Source of the DNA: Ruegeria sp. PrR005
GTDB lineage: Bacteria > Pseudomonadota > Alphaproteobacteria > Rhodobacterales > Rhodobacteraceae
NCBI RefSeq assembly: GCF_010500245.1
Contig: NZ_JAAGOX010000054.1
Span: 1-64,000, forward strand
DNA: 64,000 nt
Direction of reading: 5' to 3'
Every line of letters starts with the position of its first letter. Position 1 is the stretch's first letter. The position numbers and the translations under genes were made by a program. This document shows positions 1-8,547 of the stretch, in pieces. The notes under the pieces were generated by a model. The model did no database searches. It saw only the letters and a program-made list of their open reading frames with translations, and was not told the origin of the DNA.

Positions 1-35
1 TGGAACCATCGTCCAGATGGACCAGAGGCCACTAA

Positions 36-416
36 TGCACTAACAATCAAACCGGACCAGTCAGATCAGGCCACCCAGTTTTGGAGATCATCGGACCTCT
101 CGATCCACCGTTAACATTACTCGTCGCACCAGACGATCGTGCTTTGACGATTTCCGCCCGCCTCACCGGATCGCGCAGCAGGCTCGGCAGTCGCGACGTG
201 CAGGATCCACGAGTACAGGCCTTGGCGAAAATCAACGGGATCCGAGTCATAGATACATCTCGCGTAACATCACCAGACGCGACGATGCATAGCCGGTTTG
301 TGGGATTGGTCACGGTGTTCCCCAGAATGCGTGGCGAAAGAGATCCCGTATTGGTCCAGGCCGGAGCTTTCGTTCTCGAGCCTTTAGCTGCCGTACTGAG
401 TCCTGCGCATCCATGA
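36..416 (+). pseudogene. C-terminal fragment of an alpha/beta hydrolase, DUF900-like
   Basis: The frame is open from just after a stop at 33-35 to a TGA at 414-416. From about position 81 the translation reads like the last third of a DUF900-type alpha/beta hydrolase: a hydrophobic strand, then APDDRAL, a GSRDVQDPRVQALA stretch, a VIDTSRV strand and a helix with HSRFVGL. There is no nucleophile elbow and no N-terminal half. The fragment has no good start codon or ribosome binding site and lies beside other broken genes. I read it as a remnant, not a functional gene. The family assignment rests on remembered family pattern only and is tentative. Confidence 0.4.
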
Positions 417-548
417 TGAGAGTGTCCACCTACCTCAATCAAGCGATGGCGCGAAGCTGCCGATACCGGCAATGCTGCGGCTTTCGCGCCATCCGAGGGA
501 AGGACGGTTGCCAATCACTCGCCTTGGAAGCGCAGTTGGTGAGCAGGC

Positions 549-578
549 TGTTGATTTCCGCTGTGAAGTGACCCGGTA
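549..578 (+). repeat. Left terminal inverted repeat of the IS21-type element
   Basis: This 30-bp end starts with TG and matches the reverse complement of 1190-1219 with two mismatches (T/A at offset 16, C/T at offset 24). TG...CA ends are typical of IS21. Confidence 0.8.
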
Positions 579-619
579 TTTTCAACGAGATTTGGCCCAC
601 CCTCCGTAGGCGTCTTTGT

Positions 620-982
620 TCATGACCTGGTCAATGCAGCGGTCTCCCTTCTTGTCTTCTTTGCGGCCTCGGAACTGGCCTTGAAGCGGTAGATGTCGTT
701 GCCGGTTTCCAAGATGTGGCAGCGGTGAGTGAGCCGGTCCAAGAGCGCGGTTGTCATCTTTGCATCCATTACCCGGCAGGCGATTTGCATGGCAAATCTG
801 CCGAGAGGGGCCGAAGACCTGGGACATTCGGAGAAGCTGAGATTGGTGGTGATTATCACGCTGGTGCGCTTGTAAAGTTTGCTCAGGAGGTGAAACAGCA
901 ACGCTCCGCCTGATGAACTGAACGGTAGATAGCCGAGTTCGTCGAGGATGACCAAGTCAACCTTGGTGAGCATCTCGGCCAT
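620..982 (-). pseudogene. IstB ATPase, C-terminal half, disrupted
   Basis: The frame begins at [20 protein letters not shown], which is the Walker B region of the IS21 helper ATPase, and continues through [21 protein letters not shown] to [15 protein letters not shown]. The Walker A half is absent. After NLSFSE one base is missing and about 43 bases, including a palindrome (774-803), are inserted before [12 protein letters not shown]. The expected VFG-DAKMTT junction is therefore broken, although the insertion plus the deletion restore the frame. The gene is not expected to make a working helper protein. Confidence 0.8.
774..803. repeat. 30-bp imperfect palindrome inserted in istB remnant
   Basis: CGGCAG and GATTTGC arms on the left pair with GCAAATC and CTGCCG on the right, around ATG. 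It lies inside the roughly 43 bases that interrupt the istB coding sequence at the VFG-DAKMTT joint. It could be a small mobile palindromic unit or a rearrangement scar. Confidence 0.55.
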
Positions 983-984
983 TC

Positions 985-1166
985 TGCTGGGCTTCGCGCA
1001 GATATTTTCTGATGGTGTTGAAAGACGGGCCCGGGTGCCAGGAAATCTCGCGGACTGGCATTTTGTCACGCAATGCCCTGCGTCGGATAACATTCAAAAA
1101 TCCCATGTCGATCACTCCATATCTCCCCGACCAAACCCGTCGGGGCAGCGTGTTCACATGGGTCAA
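985..1166 (-). pseudogene. IstA transposase, N-terminal helix-turn-helix fragment
   Basis: From about 1106 downwards the translation contains a [14 protein letters not shown]...NTIRKYLRE segment, the N-terminal DNA-binding helix-turn-helix (HTH) typical of IS21 IstA. It stops a few residues later, at the deletion joint with istB. The DDE catalytic core is missing completely. The residues between MPVREIS and NTIRKYL are somewhat atypical, consistent with decay. Confidence 0.6.
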
Positions 1167-1189
1167 TTCTCAGTGGAAAATTATGAGGC

Positions 1190-1219
1190 TACCGGATCAC
1201 TTCTCAGCGGAAATCAACA
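1190..1219 (-). repeat. Right terminal inverted repeat of the IS21-type element
   Basis: Partner of 549-578, with 28 of 30 bases identical in inverted orientation. It lies about 110 bp upstream of the likely istA start, as expected for this family. Confidence 0.8.
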
Positions 1220-1299
1220 GGCATGGCTGATAGTCCGGCGGATGTCGCGGGACGAGACAGGATTGGCGATGATGCCGACTTTGGTCATGAGGGCGATCT

Positions 1300-1647
1300 C
1301 CTTTGACCATGACGTAGATCGCGCAAAAGGTCGGCGTCAACAAAAGCACGATCAGCCTCGCCCTGTCCAACTTTAGAGTTCGCCGCGACTCCGGCGTTTT
1401 TCCTGCCGAGCACTTTCTGGCCCACCCCCTCAGCGAAGCGGCCCCGGACCGGACCCGTGACCAGGTCATGCAGCGGCGACAGCTGCTCATCAAATCCGGG
1501 GATCCCCGATTTCCCTTGTCGGACCAGGCGCTGGCCCAGCAGCTTGGCCAGACGAGATTGTCCATCTCGCGAAGAACGGTCGCCAAGTATCGGCAGCTTC
1601 TAGAGATCCCCGGCGCCTATGATCGCAAAAGGAAAGGTGCGCTGTAG
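1300..1647 (+). pseudogene. RNA polymerase sigma-54 factor (RpoN), C-terminal remnant
   Basis: One frame carries PLTMT, then (after an in-frame TAG at 1315-1317) GVNKSTISLALSNF, the core-binding/HTH part of sigma-54. It runs on to GVFPAEHFLAHPLSE, DPRFPLSDQALAQQLG and the diagnostic RpoN box as SRRTVAKYRQ, ending at TAG 1645-1647. A further upstream stop at 1288-1290 and the missing N-terminal two thirds show that the gene is broken. A good RpoN box makes the family call firm. The remnant lies 80 bp from the IS21 derivative, so insertion or deletion there may have destroyed the gene. The cell presumably has another rpoN. Confidence 0.8.
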
Positions 1648-1941
1648 TCCCGGGGCGCGCTCATACGCGTTGTTTCTATTGCGTTACGTTTGCCGTCCGC
1701 CCTGGATACCGTGTGCCTCCGCCGAATGCCCCGGCAGTCATGGCCTCGCATCATCCGGCAAGGACGATGGCCGTTCCTGCGCCCTCTCGCAAACAGCCCT
1801 GGCCACTGCACATGCTCCGATGACCCACGGTCCACCTGTGCTATCCTTGTGCCCAGAATGCGAATGGCAGATCGCCCGGAGCGTTGGGCGGCCCGGCACA
1901 TCCGCCCCTGCTGACTGCAAGACACAGACGAAAGGTCTCTC

Positions 1942-2616
1942 ATGTACCGCCTTGCCCTGATCGCCCTTCTTACCTGCCTTGCCGGGCCGCTATCAGCCCA
2001 AACCGCGCCTTCTGCGACCGAGGTGGCGGCTTATGACGGCTTGTTCCGCGCCGCACACAGGGGCGATGTTGCCGAGGTCAGGCGGTTGATCGCGGCTGGC
2101 GCCGATGTCGGCGCCCGTGACGGCAGAGGCCGGACACCGGCGCATGTGGCGGCGTTTGCGTCCCAAGACGACGCCCTCCGCGCCCTGGCCGAAGCGGGGG
2201 CGGACATGAACGCGCTGGAATATCAGGCCTATGATGTCGTGACCATCGCGGCGGTCGCGGATGACCCCAAGCTGATGTCGCTTGCGATAAGGCTTGGCAA
2301 TGATCCGGGGCTGACGACCAGCCCCTATGACGGCACGGCCCTGATCGCGGCCGCGCATCTGGGCCATGTCGAGGTGGTGCAACACCTGATCGCGGCGGGT
2401 GCGCCGCTTGACCATGTCAACAACCTGCACTGGACCGCCGTGATCGAAGCGGTGATCCTGGGCGATGGTGGCCCCGATCACCAGGCCGTGCTCGACGCGC
2501 TCTTGTCCGCTGGCGCCGACCGCACTCTGGCCGATCGCGAAGGGGTCACACCGCTGGAACATGCCCGTGCACGCGGCTTCGCCGAGATGGTCGAGCGTCT
2601 GCAACAGGAAGACTGA
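1942..2616 (+). CDS. Secreted ankyrin-repeat protein
   Basis: This is a 224-residue protein with a classical signal peptide (MYRLALIALLTCLAGPLSAQ), so it is probably periplasmic. The mature part carries about five ankyrin repeats. Recognisable units are FRAAHRGDVAEVRRLIAAGADV, TPAHVAAFAS..LRALAEAGADM, TALIAAAHLGHVEVVQHLIAAGAPL and VLDALLSAGAD..TPLEHARARG. The ATG is preceded by AAGG. Ankyrin arrays mediate protein-protein contacts, and periplasmic forms are common in Rhodobacteraceae with unknown partners. No neighbour suggests one. It stands alone on the plus strand and converges with the GMC gene. Confidence 0.85.
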   Translation: MYRLALIALLTCLAGPLSAQTAPSATEVAAYDGLFRAAHRGDVAEVRRLIAAGADVGARDGRGRTPAHVAAFASQDDALRALAEAGADMNALEYQAYDVVTIAAVADDPKLMSLAIRLGNDPGLTTSPYDGTALIAAAHLGHVEVVQHLIAAGAPLDHVNNLHWTAVIEAVILGDGGPDHQAVLDALLSAGADRTLADREGVTPLEHARARGFAEMVERLQQED

Positions 2617-2635
2617 GCGCACCCCGGCCCGATCA

Positions 2636-2656
2636 GGCAGGGGTCATCCCCCTGCC
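2636..2656. terminator. Hairpin between convergent ankyrin and GMC genes
   Basis: GGCAGGGG-TCAT-CCCC(C)TGCC forms a strong stem-loop that overlaps the stop codon of the minus-strand GMC gene. There is no T-run on either side, so its termination role is uncertain. Confidence 0.4.
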
Positions 2657-4269
2657 CCGCAATCCTCCAGGATCATGTCGGCGCCCTTTTCGCCCACCAT
2701 GATCGCCGGGGCGTTGGTATTGCCCGAGGTCAGCGTGGGAAAGATCGAGGCATCGACCACCCGCAGCCCGGCGATGCCATGCACCCGCAGCCGCGCATCC
2801 ACCACGTCGCGCGCCGCATCCGGCCCCATCCGGCAGGTGCTGACCGGGTGGAATACGGTTCCGGCCCGGTTGCGGCAATCGGCGATCAGTTCCTCATCCG
2901 AGCGGACATCCGGGCCGGGCAGCATCTCGGCCTCGATCAGGCGGGCCAGCGCCGGGGCTGCGGCCAGCCGCCGCAACAGATGCGCGCCTTCCAGCAACTC
3001 CTGCCTGTCGAACTCGGTCGACAGGTAATTGGGATGAATCGCCGGATGCTCGGCCGGATCACCCGAGCGGATCTCCAGATGCCCCCGGCTGGTGGGCCGG
3101 GTCGGCTGCGCGCTGAGCAGGAAACCGGGGAACGGGTCGGGGTCCATCAGCGGCCGCTTGCCCGGCGGCGCCTTGGTATAGCTGACCGGAGAGAAGAAAA
3201 GTTGCATGTTCGGGCGATCAAGACCGGGACGCGAGCGTACAAACCCGCCCGCCTGGTTGACGCCCAGCGACAGCGGCCCGCGCCGGGTCAGAACATAGCG
3301 TAGCCCGTGCCACAGCTTGCCATACCACGGGTGCAACTGGGTATTCAGCGTCGGCACGCGCGAGCGGTAGAGATGGTCGATACACAGATGGTCCTGCAAG
3401 TTCCGCCCCACCCCGTCCAGCGCATGCACGACCTCGACCCCCTTGTCCCGCAACAGGCGGGCGGGACCGACGCCCGACAGTTGCAACAATTGTGGCGAGT
3501 TGATCGCGCCCCCGGACAGGATCACCTCGCGCCGGGCCCGCACGGTCTTGACCTGCCCGTTCCGGCGATACGCCACCCCCACCGCTCGCTTGCCCTCGAA
3601 CAGCACCCGTTCGGCCAGCGCCCCCGTCTCGACGCGCAGGTTCGCGCGCCGCAGAACGGGACGCAGATAGGCCCGTGCCGCCGACATCCGCATGCCCCCC
3701 TTGGCGGTGTTCTGATAGGTGCCCACCCCCTCTTGCGTGGCCCCGTTGAAATCGCGGTTGTGCGGAAACTGAAGCTCCCCGCCCGCCGCGATGAAATCCC
3801 GGCAGAGCGGGTGCAGATCACGGTCCATGCTCGCCACATGCAGCGGGCCATTGTCGCCGCGAAAGGCATCGCCGCCCCGGTCATTGGTCTCGGAGCGGCG
3901 GAAATAGGGCAGCACATCCGCCCAGCTCCAGCCGGGATTGCCCATCGCCTGCCAGCCGTCGAAATCCTGCGCCTGCCCCCGGATATAGACCATCGCGTTG
4001 ATCGAGCTTGACCCGCCCAGCACCTTGCCGCGCGGCCAATAGCTGACCCGCCCGTTCAGCGCCGGATCGGGTTCCGTGTGGTACATCCAGTTGACGCTGG
4101 GCCGGTAAAAGGTCTTGCCATAGCCGATCGGCATCCAGATCCAGAAGTTCAGATCGCTGCCTCCCGCCTCCAACAGCAGCACCGTGAACCGGCCATTGGC
4201 GCTCAGCCGGTTGGCCAGCACGCAACCCGCCGATCCAGCGCCCACGATGATGAAATCATAGTCCGACAT
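2644..4269 (-). CDS. GMC-family FAD-dependent alcohol/choline-type dehydrogenase
   Basis: This 541-residue protein has the GMC architecture. The N-terminal Rossmann motif is DFIIVGAGSAGCVLANRL (about 4-21), followed by PRGKVLGGSSSINAMVYIRG. The active-site pair sits in FHPVSTCRMG (His about 474) and SGNTNAP (second Asn about 519). These enzymes oxidise primary alcohols to aldehydes with FAD. It resembles choline dehydrogenase/AlkJ-type members but the substrate cannot be read from sequence. It lies 7 bp downstream of an FAD amine-oxidase-like gene at the end of the minus-strand transporter operon, which suggests oxidation of an imported amino-alcohol or amine breakdown product. Confidence 0.85.
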   Translation of the reverse strand: MSDYDFIIVGAGSAGCVLANRLSANGRFTVLLLEAGGSDLNFWIWMPIGYGKTFYRPSVNWMYHTEPDPALNGRVSYWPRGKVLGGSSSINAMVYIRGQAQDFDGWQAMGNPGWSWADVLPYFRRSETNDRGGDAFRGDNGPLHVASMDRDLHPLCRDFIAAGGELQFPHNRDFNGATQEGVGTYQNTAKGGMRMSAARAYLRPVLRRANLRVETGALAERVLFEGKRAVGVAYRRNGQVKTVRARREVILSGGAINSPQLLQLSGVGPARLLRDKGVEVVHALDGVGRNLQDHLCIDHLYRSRVPTLNTQLHPWYGKLWHGLRYVLTRRGPLSLGVNQAGGFVRSRPGLDRPNMQLFFSPVSYTKAPPGKRPLMDPDPFPGFLLSAQPTRPTSRGHLEIRSGDPAEHPAIHPNYLSTEFDRQELLEGAHLLRRLAAAPALARLIEAEMLPGPDVRSDEELIADCRNRAGTVFHPVSTCRMGPDAARDVVDARLRVHGIAGLRVVDASIFPTLTSGNTNAPAIMVGEKGADMILEDCGAGG

Positions 4270-4276
4270 GTTGCCC

Positions 4277-5569
4277 CTACCGGTTTAACCTGTCCAACAG
4301 GCGATAGGCCCCGATGGTCAGCGCCACGCCTGCGCTTCTGAGTGAATGAAACGGAATGGGCCGCACCGGCGTGACCGGGAAATCCAGCGCATCCTCGGGC
4401 ACGCCCAGCGCCCAATCCGCCAGAATGGTGCCCATTACCGTGGCATTGGCCACGCCCCGGCCGTTGAAGCCCAGCCCCGCCATCACGTTCGGGCTCAGCC
4501 GGTGCAACCCGGGCAGGCTGTCGACCGTCATCGCCACATCACCGCCCCAGGCATGCACCCAATCCGCCGCGCGCAACTGGGGAAACAGCGCCTCCGCCGC
4601 CTGCCTCAGTTCCTGTTGCCTGCGCCGGGTGCCCGCCTCGCCCCGCGCGCCGCGCCCGCCCATGACAAACCGCCCGTCCGCCGTCTTGCGGTAGTACTGG
4701 ATCAGCCGCCGCGTATCGGTCGGCGCGTGATCCTCGGGCAGGATCCCCCGGATCACATTGTCCGACAGCGGCGCCGTGGCGACCTGCACCGAGGTTACCG
4801 GCACCACCGAGCAGCCCAGCGCGCCACCAAAGGGGCCGGTATAGGCATTGGTGCAGACCAGCGCGCGCCGCGTCTTTACCTGGCCTTGCGCGGTGCGCAC
4901 CGTCACCCCGGTTCCCTCGTCCTCGAACCCGATGGCCCGGCTATGACCATGGAGATCCGCGCCAGCGTGGATCGCCGCCTGCGCCAGTCCCAGCGCATAG
5001 TTCAAAGGGTGGATATTGCCGCCGCGCCGGTCGATCACCGCGCCCAGATAAGCCTCGGCCCCGACCAGCCGCGCAGTTTCAGCCGCGTCCAGGTCCTCAT
5101 AATTGGCACCATGCGCCCGCCACTGGCGCGCGATCTCGCGCAGCATGGCCAGCCCGCGCGTGTTGGTCGCCGTGCGCAGAAACCCGACAGGGCGCGCATC
5201 GCAGTCGATCCCGTGCCGCGCGATCAGGTCGAAGACCAGCCGCCCGCCATCGCCCCAGCGTGCCACCATCCGCCGCCCCAGATCCGCGCCGAACCGGGCG
5301 ACGAGGTCGTCCGGGTCGGGTTTCAGCGCCGGGTTGACCTGACCGCCATTGCGCCCCGATGCGCCCCAGCCCGGCGTCTCGGCCTCCAGCAGCACAACCT
5401 GCTGCCCCGCCTCGGCCAGATGCAACGCCGCCGACAGCCCGGTAAAGCCTCCGCCGACGATTACCACATCCGCCTCGGTCGCACCCGCCAACGGCGGGCA
5501 GTCCGGAGCGGTATGCGCGGTCGCGGTCCATAGACTGTCGGCCAGCGCCGCGCGTTCGTTTTCGATCAT
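4277..5569 (-). CDS. FAD-dependent oxidoreductase, DAO family
   Basis: A 430-residue D-amino-acid-oxidase-fold flavoprotein with the dinucleotide motif ADVVIVGGGFTGLSAALHLAEAG near residue 33 and an ASGRNGGQVNP stretch typical of gamma-glutamylputrescine oxidase (PuuB/OrdL)-like enzymes. The C-terminal GLGFNGRGVANATVMG is the second FAD-contact motif. The start chosen is MIENERAAL (AGGA upstream). An in-frame extension to 5599 exists but is less likely. Such enzymes oxidise secondary or primary amines to imine plus peroxide. It is the first of a pair with the GMC gene after the permease genes. Confidence 0.8.
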   Translation of the reverse strand: MIENERAALADSLWTATAHTAPDCPPLAGATEADVVIVGGGFTGLSAALHLAEAGQQVVLLEAETPGWGASGRNGGQVNPALKPDPDDLVARFGADLGRRMVARWGDGGRLVFDLIARHGIDCDARPVGFLRTATNTRGLAMLREIARQWRAHGANYEDLDAAETARLVGAEAYLGAVIDRRGGNIHPLNYALGLAQAAIHAGADLHGHSRAIGFEDEGTGVTVRTAQGQVKTRRALVCTNAYTGPFGGALGCSVVPVTSVQVATAPLSDNVIRGILPEDHAPTDTRRLIQYYRKTADGRFVMGGRGARGEAGTRRRQQELRQAAEALFPQLRAADWVHAWGGDVAMTVDSLPGLHRLSPNVMAGLGFNGRGVANATVMGTILADWALGVPEDALDFPVTPVRPIPFHSLRSAGVALTIGAYRLLDRLNR

Positions 5570-5669
5570 TGCGTCATCCTGCACGAAGAGTGGCCACATC
5601 CATCACCGGACGTCGACTCGACGGCCGATGACCGACAGACCTTGCCACGAACCATCACCAACTGACCCA

Positions 5670-6497
5670 TCATTTCGATTTCGTCTTCTGCTGTCCAAAC
5701 ACCTGCGCCAGCACCATCATCCCCGTCGTCACCAGGATCATGATGGTCGAGATCGAGGCAATGGTCGGGTCGATCTGGTCGCGCAGCGCGTTGAACATGT
5801 TGCGCGTCAGGGTCGGGTTGTCGCCGCCCGAGACGAACATCGCCACCACCACCTCGTCAAACGAGGTGAGAAAGGACAAGAGCGCGCTCGTCACCACGGC
5901 AAAGCGGATCTGCGGCAATGTCACGGTCAGAAACGCCTTCCACCGCGGCGCGCCCAGGCTGCGGGCCGCCTCTTCCTGGCTCATGTCGAAGCTTTTCAGC
6001 GCCGAGCCGGTGACAATCACCACCAGCGGCAGTGCCAGCACCGTATGTGCCAGCACCAGCCCGGTTATCGTATAGAGGATCTGAAGCTGCACATAGGCGT
6101 AGAAGGCCCCGATCGCGACCAGCACCACCGGCACCATCATCGGCGTGATCATCAGCACGAAAGCCGCGCGGACAAACCGGATTTTCGAGCAATGCAGGCC
6201 ATAAGCCGCCAGCACGCCAATCGGTGTCGCCACCAGCATCGTCAGGAACGCCGCCTTGAACGAGGTGCGCGTTGCCAGCATCCACTCGGGCGAGCCGAAG
6301 TAATGGTCATACCAGCGCGTTGACCAGGTTTCGGGCGGAAACTCCAGATACTGGCTGTCCGAGAATGACATCGGCACGACGATCAACGTGGGTGTCACCA
6401 GCAGCACCATGGTGATCACCGCAATGACGTAGAGCCACAGGCGCTGGCCATGGGTGATCTGGGTCTCGGTCGCGGGGCTTTGGAACCAGCGCAGCAT
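5670..6497 (-). CDS. ABC transporter permease, PotC-like
   Basis: A 275-residue inner-membrane permease with about six hydrophobic segments and the cytoplasmic EAA loop EEAARSLGAPRWKAFLTVTLP that docks the ATPase. Sequence and gene order match the PotC subunit of spermidine/putrescine-type importers. Its ATG overlaps the stop of the preceding permease as TGATG (one base), so the two are translationally coupled. The substrate is probably a polyamine or other small cationic amine, inferred from family only. Confidence 0.88.
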   Translation of the reverse strand: MLRWFQSPATETQITHGQRLWLYVIAVITMVLLVTPTLIVVPMSFSDSQYLEFPPETWSTRWYDHYFGSPEWMLATRTSFKAAFLTMLVATPIGVLAAYGLHCSKIRFVRAAFVLMITPMMVPVVLVAIGAFYAYVQLQILYTITGLVLAHTVLALPLVVIVTGSALKSFDMSQEEAARSLGAPRWKAFLTVTLPQIRFAVVTSALLSFLTSFDEVVVAMFVSGGDNPTLTRNMFNALRDQIDPTIASISTIMILVTTGMMVLAQVFGQQKTKSK

Positions 6498-7381
6498 CAG
6501 TGCCCTCCCCCGGTCATCTTCTCAAGGTTCAAAAAGCGCGAGGCAATCCACAGGATCACCATGGTCGAGACCAGCAGAACCACGCCCAGCGCGCTTGCCG
6601 CCCCCCAGTTCACGAACAGCTCGATATTGGACACGATCTTCATCGACACCATGATCACCTTGCCGCCGCCCAGCACCGCCGGGGTAACAAAGAAGCCAAG
6701 GCAGAGGATGAACACCATCAACGACCCGGCAAAAAGACCCGGCAGGGTCAGCGGAAAGAACACCGTCCAGAAGGCCCGGCGCGGGCTGGCGCCCAGGTTC
6801 GCGGCCGCCTTCATCAGGTCGCGGTCAATCGCCTTCATCGCGCCATAGACCGGCAGGATCAGAAACGGCAGCATGATATGCACCATGCCGATCAGCGTGC
6901 CGGTCATGTTGTGCACCATCTTGATCGGCTCGTCCCACAGCCCCAGCGAGATCGCCCATTCATTCACCAGCCCGCGCTTTTGCAACAGCACCAGCCAGGC
7001 ATAGGTGCGCACCAGAAGCGAGGTCCAGAACGGCAACAGCACCGTGATCAGGCACAGGTTGGCGATCCGGTTGGGCAGGCCCGCGATGAAATAGGCCAGC
7101 GGATAGCCGATCAGGATGCACAGGCCCGTGGTCAGGAAACTAACCTCGAACGTGGTCTGAAAGATGCGGGCATAGGATTTCCGCTTCAGCATCCGCTCGT
7201 AGTTTTCCAGCGAGAACGTGCCGTCCGCCCCGATGAACGAGACATAGAACAGCCAGCCCACCGGAATGACCAGAATGACAAGGATCAGCAGGATCGCGGG
7301 CGAGCCGAGACCAAAAAGCTTCATCCGCTCCAGCCACTCGTCCCGCCTCAACCCCGCCTCGTTGGTGCGTACCGCCTCCAT
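6497..7381 (-). CDS. ABC transporter permease, PotB-like
   Basis: A 294-residue permease with about six membrane segments and an EAA-type loop (MKAAANLGASPRRAFWTVFFPLTLPG). It is the partner of the PotC-like subunit. It starts one base after the ATPase stop codon and ends overlapping the next permease, so the ATPase and both permeases form one tight unit. The N-terminal about 25 residues are cytosolic and charged, as usual for PotB. Confidence 0.88.
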   Translation of the reverse strand: MEAVRTNEAGLRRDEWLERMKLFGLGSPAILLILVILVIPVGWLFYVSFIGADGTFSLENYERMLKRKSYARIFQTTFEVSFLTTGLCILIGYPLAYFIAGLPNRIANLCLITVLLPFWTSLLVRTYAWLVLLQKRGLVNEWAISLGLWDEPIKMVHNMTGTLIGMVHIMLPFLILPVYGAMKAIDRDLMKAAANLGASPRRAFWTVFFPLTLPGLFAGSLMVFILCLGFFVTPAVLGGGKVIMVSMKIVSNIELFVNWGAASALGVVLLVSTMVILWIASRFLNLEKMTGGGH

Positions 7382-7382
7382 C

Positions 7383-8486
7383 CTAGGCCTCGCTTCCGTC
7401 GATCAGCACCGTATCTTCGGGTGCCAGGCACAGGGTCAGCGCCTCGCCCACCGCTGGCAGGGCGGTGACATTGGCGCCCCGCATGGCGCCGCGCAGCACG
7501 ATCTGCGCCCCATTGGCCAGCGCCGCATGCAGCAGGAAACTGTCGCCCTGATAGACCACCTCGGTCGCGGTGGCGGCAAAGTTGTTGACCCCCTCGCGCG
7601 GCCCCTCGCGCGACAGCACCACCCGTTCCGGGCGGATCATCAACAGCAGGCTGGCCGCCTCGGGCGGCGGGCTGTCATGCAACAGCGGCGTTCCGTCGAA
7701 CAGGATAGCCGCCCCGTTGCGCGTCACCGGCAAAAAGGTGGATTCCCCGATGAAATCCGCCACGAAGCGGTTGGCGGGCCGCTCGTACAGGTCGCGCGGC
7801 GTGGCCAGCTGCATGATCCGCCCATGGTTCACCACCGCGATCCGGTCGGACATGGTCAGCGCCTCGCGCTGGTCATGGGTGACATAGACCGTGGTCATGC
7901 CCAGTTTCTCATGCAGGTGCCGCAATTCGATCTGCATCTGGTCGCGCAGCTTCTTGTCCAGCGCCGACAGCGGCTCGTCCATCAACAGGATGCGCGGCTC
8001 GAACACGATGGCGCGGGCCACGGCGACACGCTGGCGCTGGCCGCCCGATAGCTGGTCGATCCGCCGCTCGCCAAACCCGCCCAGCTGCACGGTATCCAGC
8101 GCCGCCTCGACGCGGGCGGCGATCTCGGATTTGGGCACCTTGCGCAGCTTCAGCGGGTACCCCACATTGCCCGCCACCGTCATATGTGGGAACAGCGCAT
8201 AGCTCTGAAAGGTCATGCCCACATCGCGCAGATGCGGCGGCGTGCGGATCACCTCGCGCTCGCCGAATTTCAGACTGCCGCAATCGGGCCGGGTGAACCC
8301 CGCCAGCACCATCAACAGCGTCGTCTTGCCCGACCCCGACGGGCCCAAAAGCGTCAGGAACTCGCCACTCTGCACCTCAAGCGACACGTCGTTCAGCGCA
8401 TGTACCGGACCATAGGTCTTGGTCACGTTCCGGACCGAGATCGGCAGGGCTTCGTTGGTTCTGGAGGTCAAGACAAACCCTCGCAT
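7383..8486 (-). CDS. ABC transporter ATPase, PotA-like
   Basis: A 367-residue nucleotide-binding subunit. It has Walker A GPSGSGKTT (about 47-55), Q-loop FQSYALFPHMTV, signature LSGGQRQRVAVARA, Walker B RILLMDEPLSALD and the switch histidine in TVYVTHDQ. A C-terminal TOBE-like regulatory domain follows, as in PotA/FbpC ATPases. ATG 8486 is preferred over the in-frame TTG 18 bp upstream. It powers the polyamine-type importer made by the neighbouring permease and binding-protein genes. Confidence 0.9.
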   Translation of the reverse strand: MRGFVLTSRTNEALPISVRNVTKTYGPVHALNDVSLEVQSGEFLTLLGPSGSGKTTLLMVLAGFTRPDCGSLKFGEREVIRTPPHLRDVGMTFQSYALFPHMTVAGNVGYPLKLRKVPKSEIAARVEAALDTVQLGGFGERRIDQLSGGQRQRVAVARAIVFEPRILLMDEPLSALDKKLRDQMQIELRHLHEKLGMTTVYVTHDQREALTMSDRIAVVNHGRIMQLATPRDLYERPANRFVADFIGESTFLPVTRNGAAILFDGTPLLHDSPPPEAASLLLMIRPERVVLSREGPREGVNNFAATATEVVYQGDSFLLHAALANGAQIVLRGAMRGANVTALPAVGEALTLCLAPEDTVLIDGSEA

Positions 8487-8504
8487 TCTTCGTTCGAGAA
8501 ACAA

Positions 8505-8524
8505 GCGGGCGCCGCAGCGCCCGC
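8505..8524 (-). terminator. GC hairpin between binding-protein and ATPase genes
   Basis: On the minus strand, GCGGGCG-CTGCGG-CGCCCGC is followed by TTGTTTCTC in the 61-bp gap after the solute-binding-protein gene. Such intercistronic hairpins usually partly terminate, or protect the upstream mRNA, so the binding protein is made in excess. Confidence 0.6.
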
Positions 8525-8547
8525 CCTTGAATGGCAGGAAACCCGCC

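Larger units (their letters stand above)
549..1219 (-). mobile_element. IS21-family element, internally deleted (671 bp)
   Basis: The element is bounded by 30-bp terminal inverted repeats that begin TGTTGATTTCCGCTG and match at 28 of 30 positions. Inside, on the minus strand, the N-terminal part of an IstA transposase is joined almost directly to the C-terminal half of IstB. IS21 elements are normally 2-2.5 kb with complete istA and istB, so most of istA and the start of istB are gone. Both ends are kept, so it could in principle be mobilised in trans by a complete relative. The flanks share CAGGC at 544-548 and 1218-1222. This could be a target duplication only if the right end is placed two bases further in. 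Confidence 0.85.

Noticed and set aside
544-1222. CAGGC target-site duplication of the IS21 remnant
   Set aside because: It requires the right end to be moved inward by two bases relative to the left end and is only 5 bp, so it may be chance.
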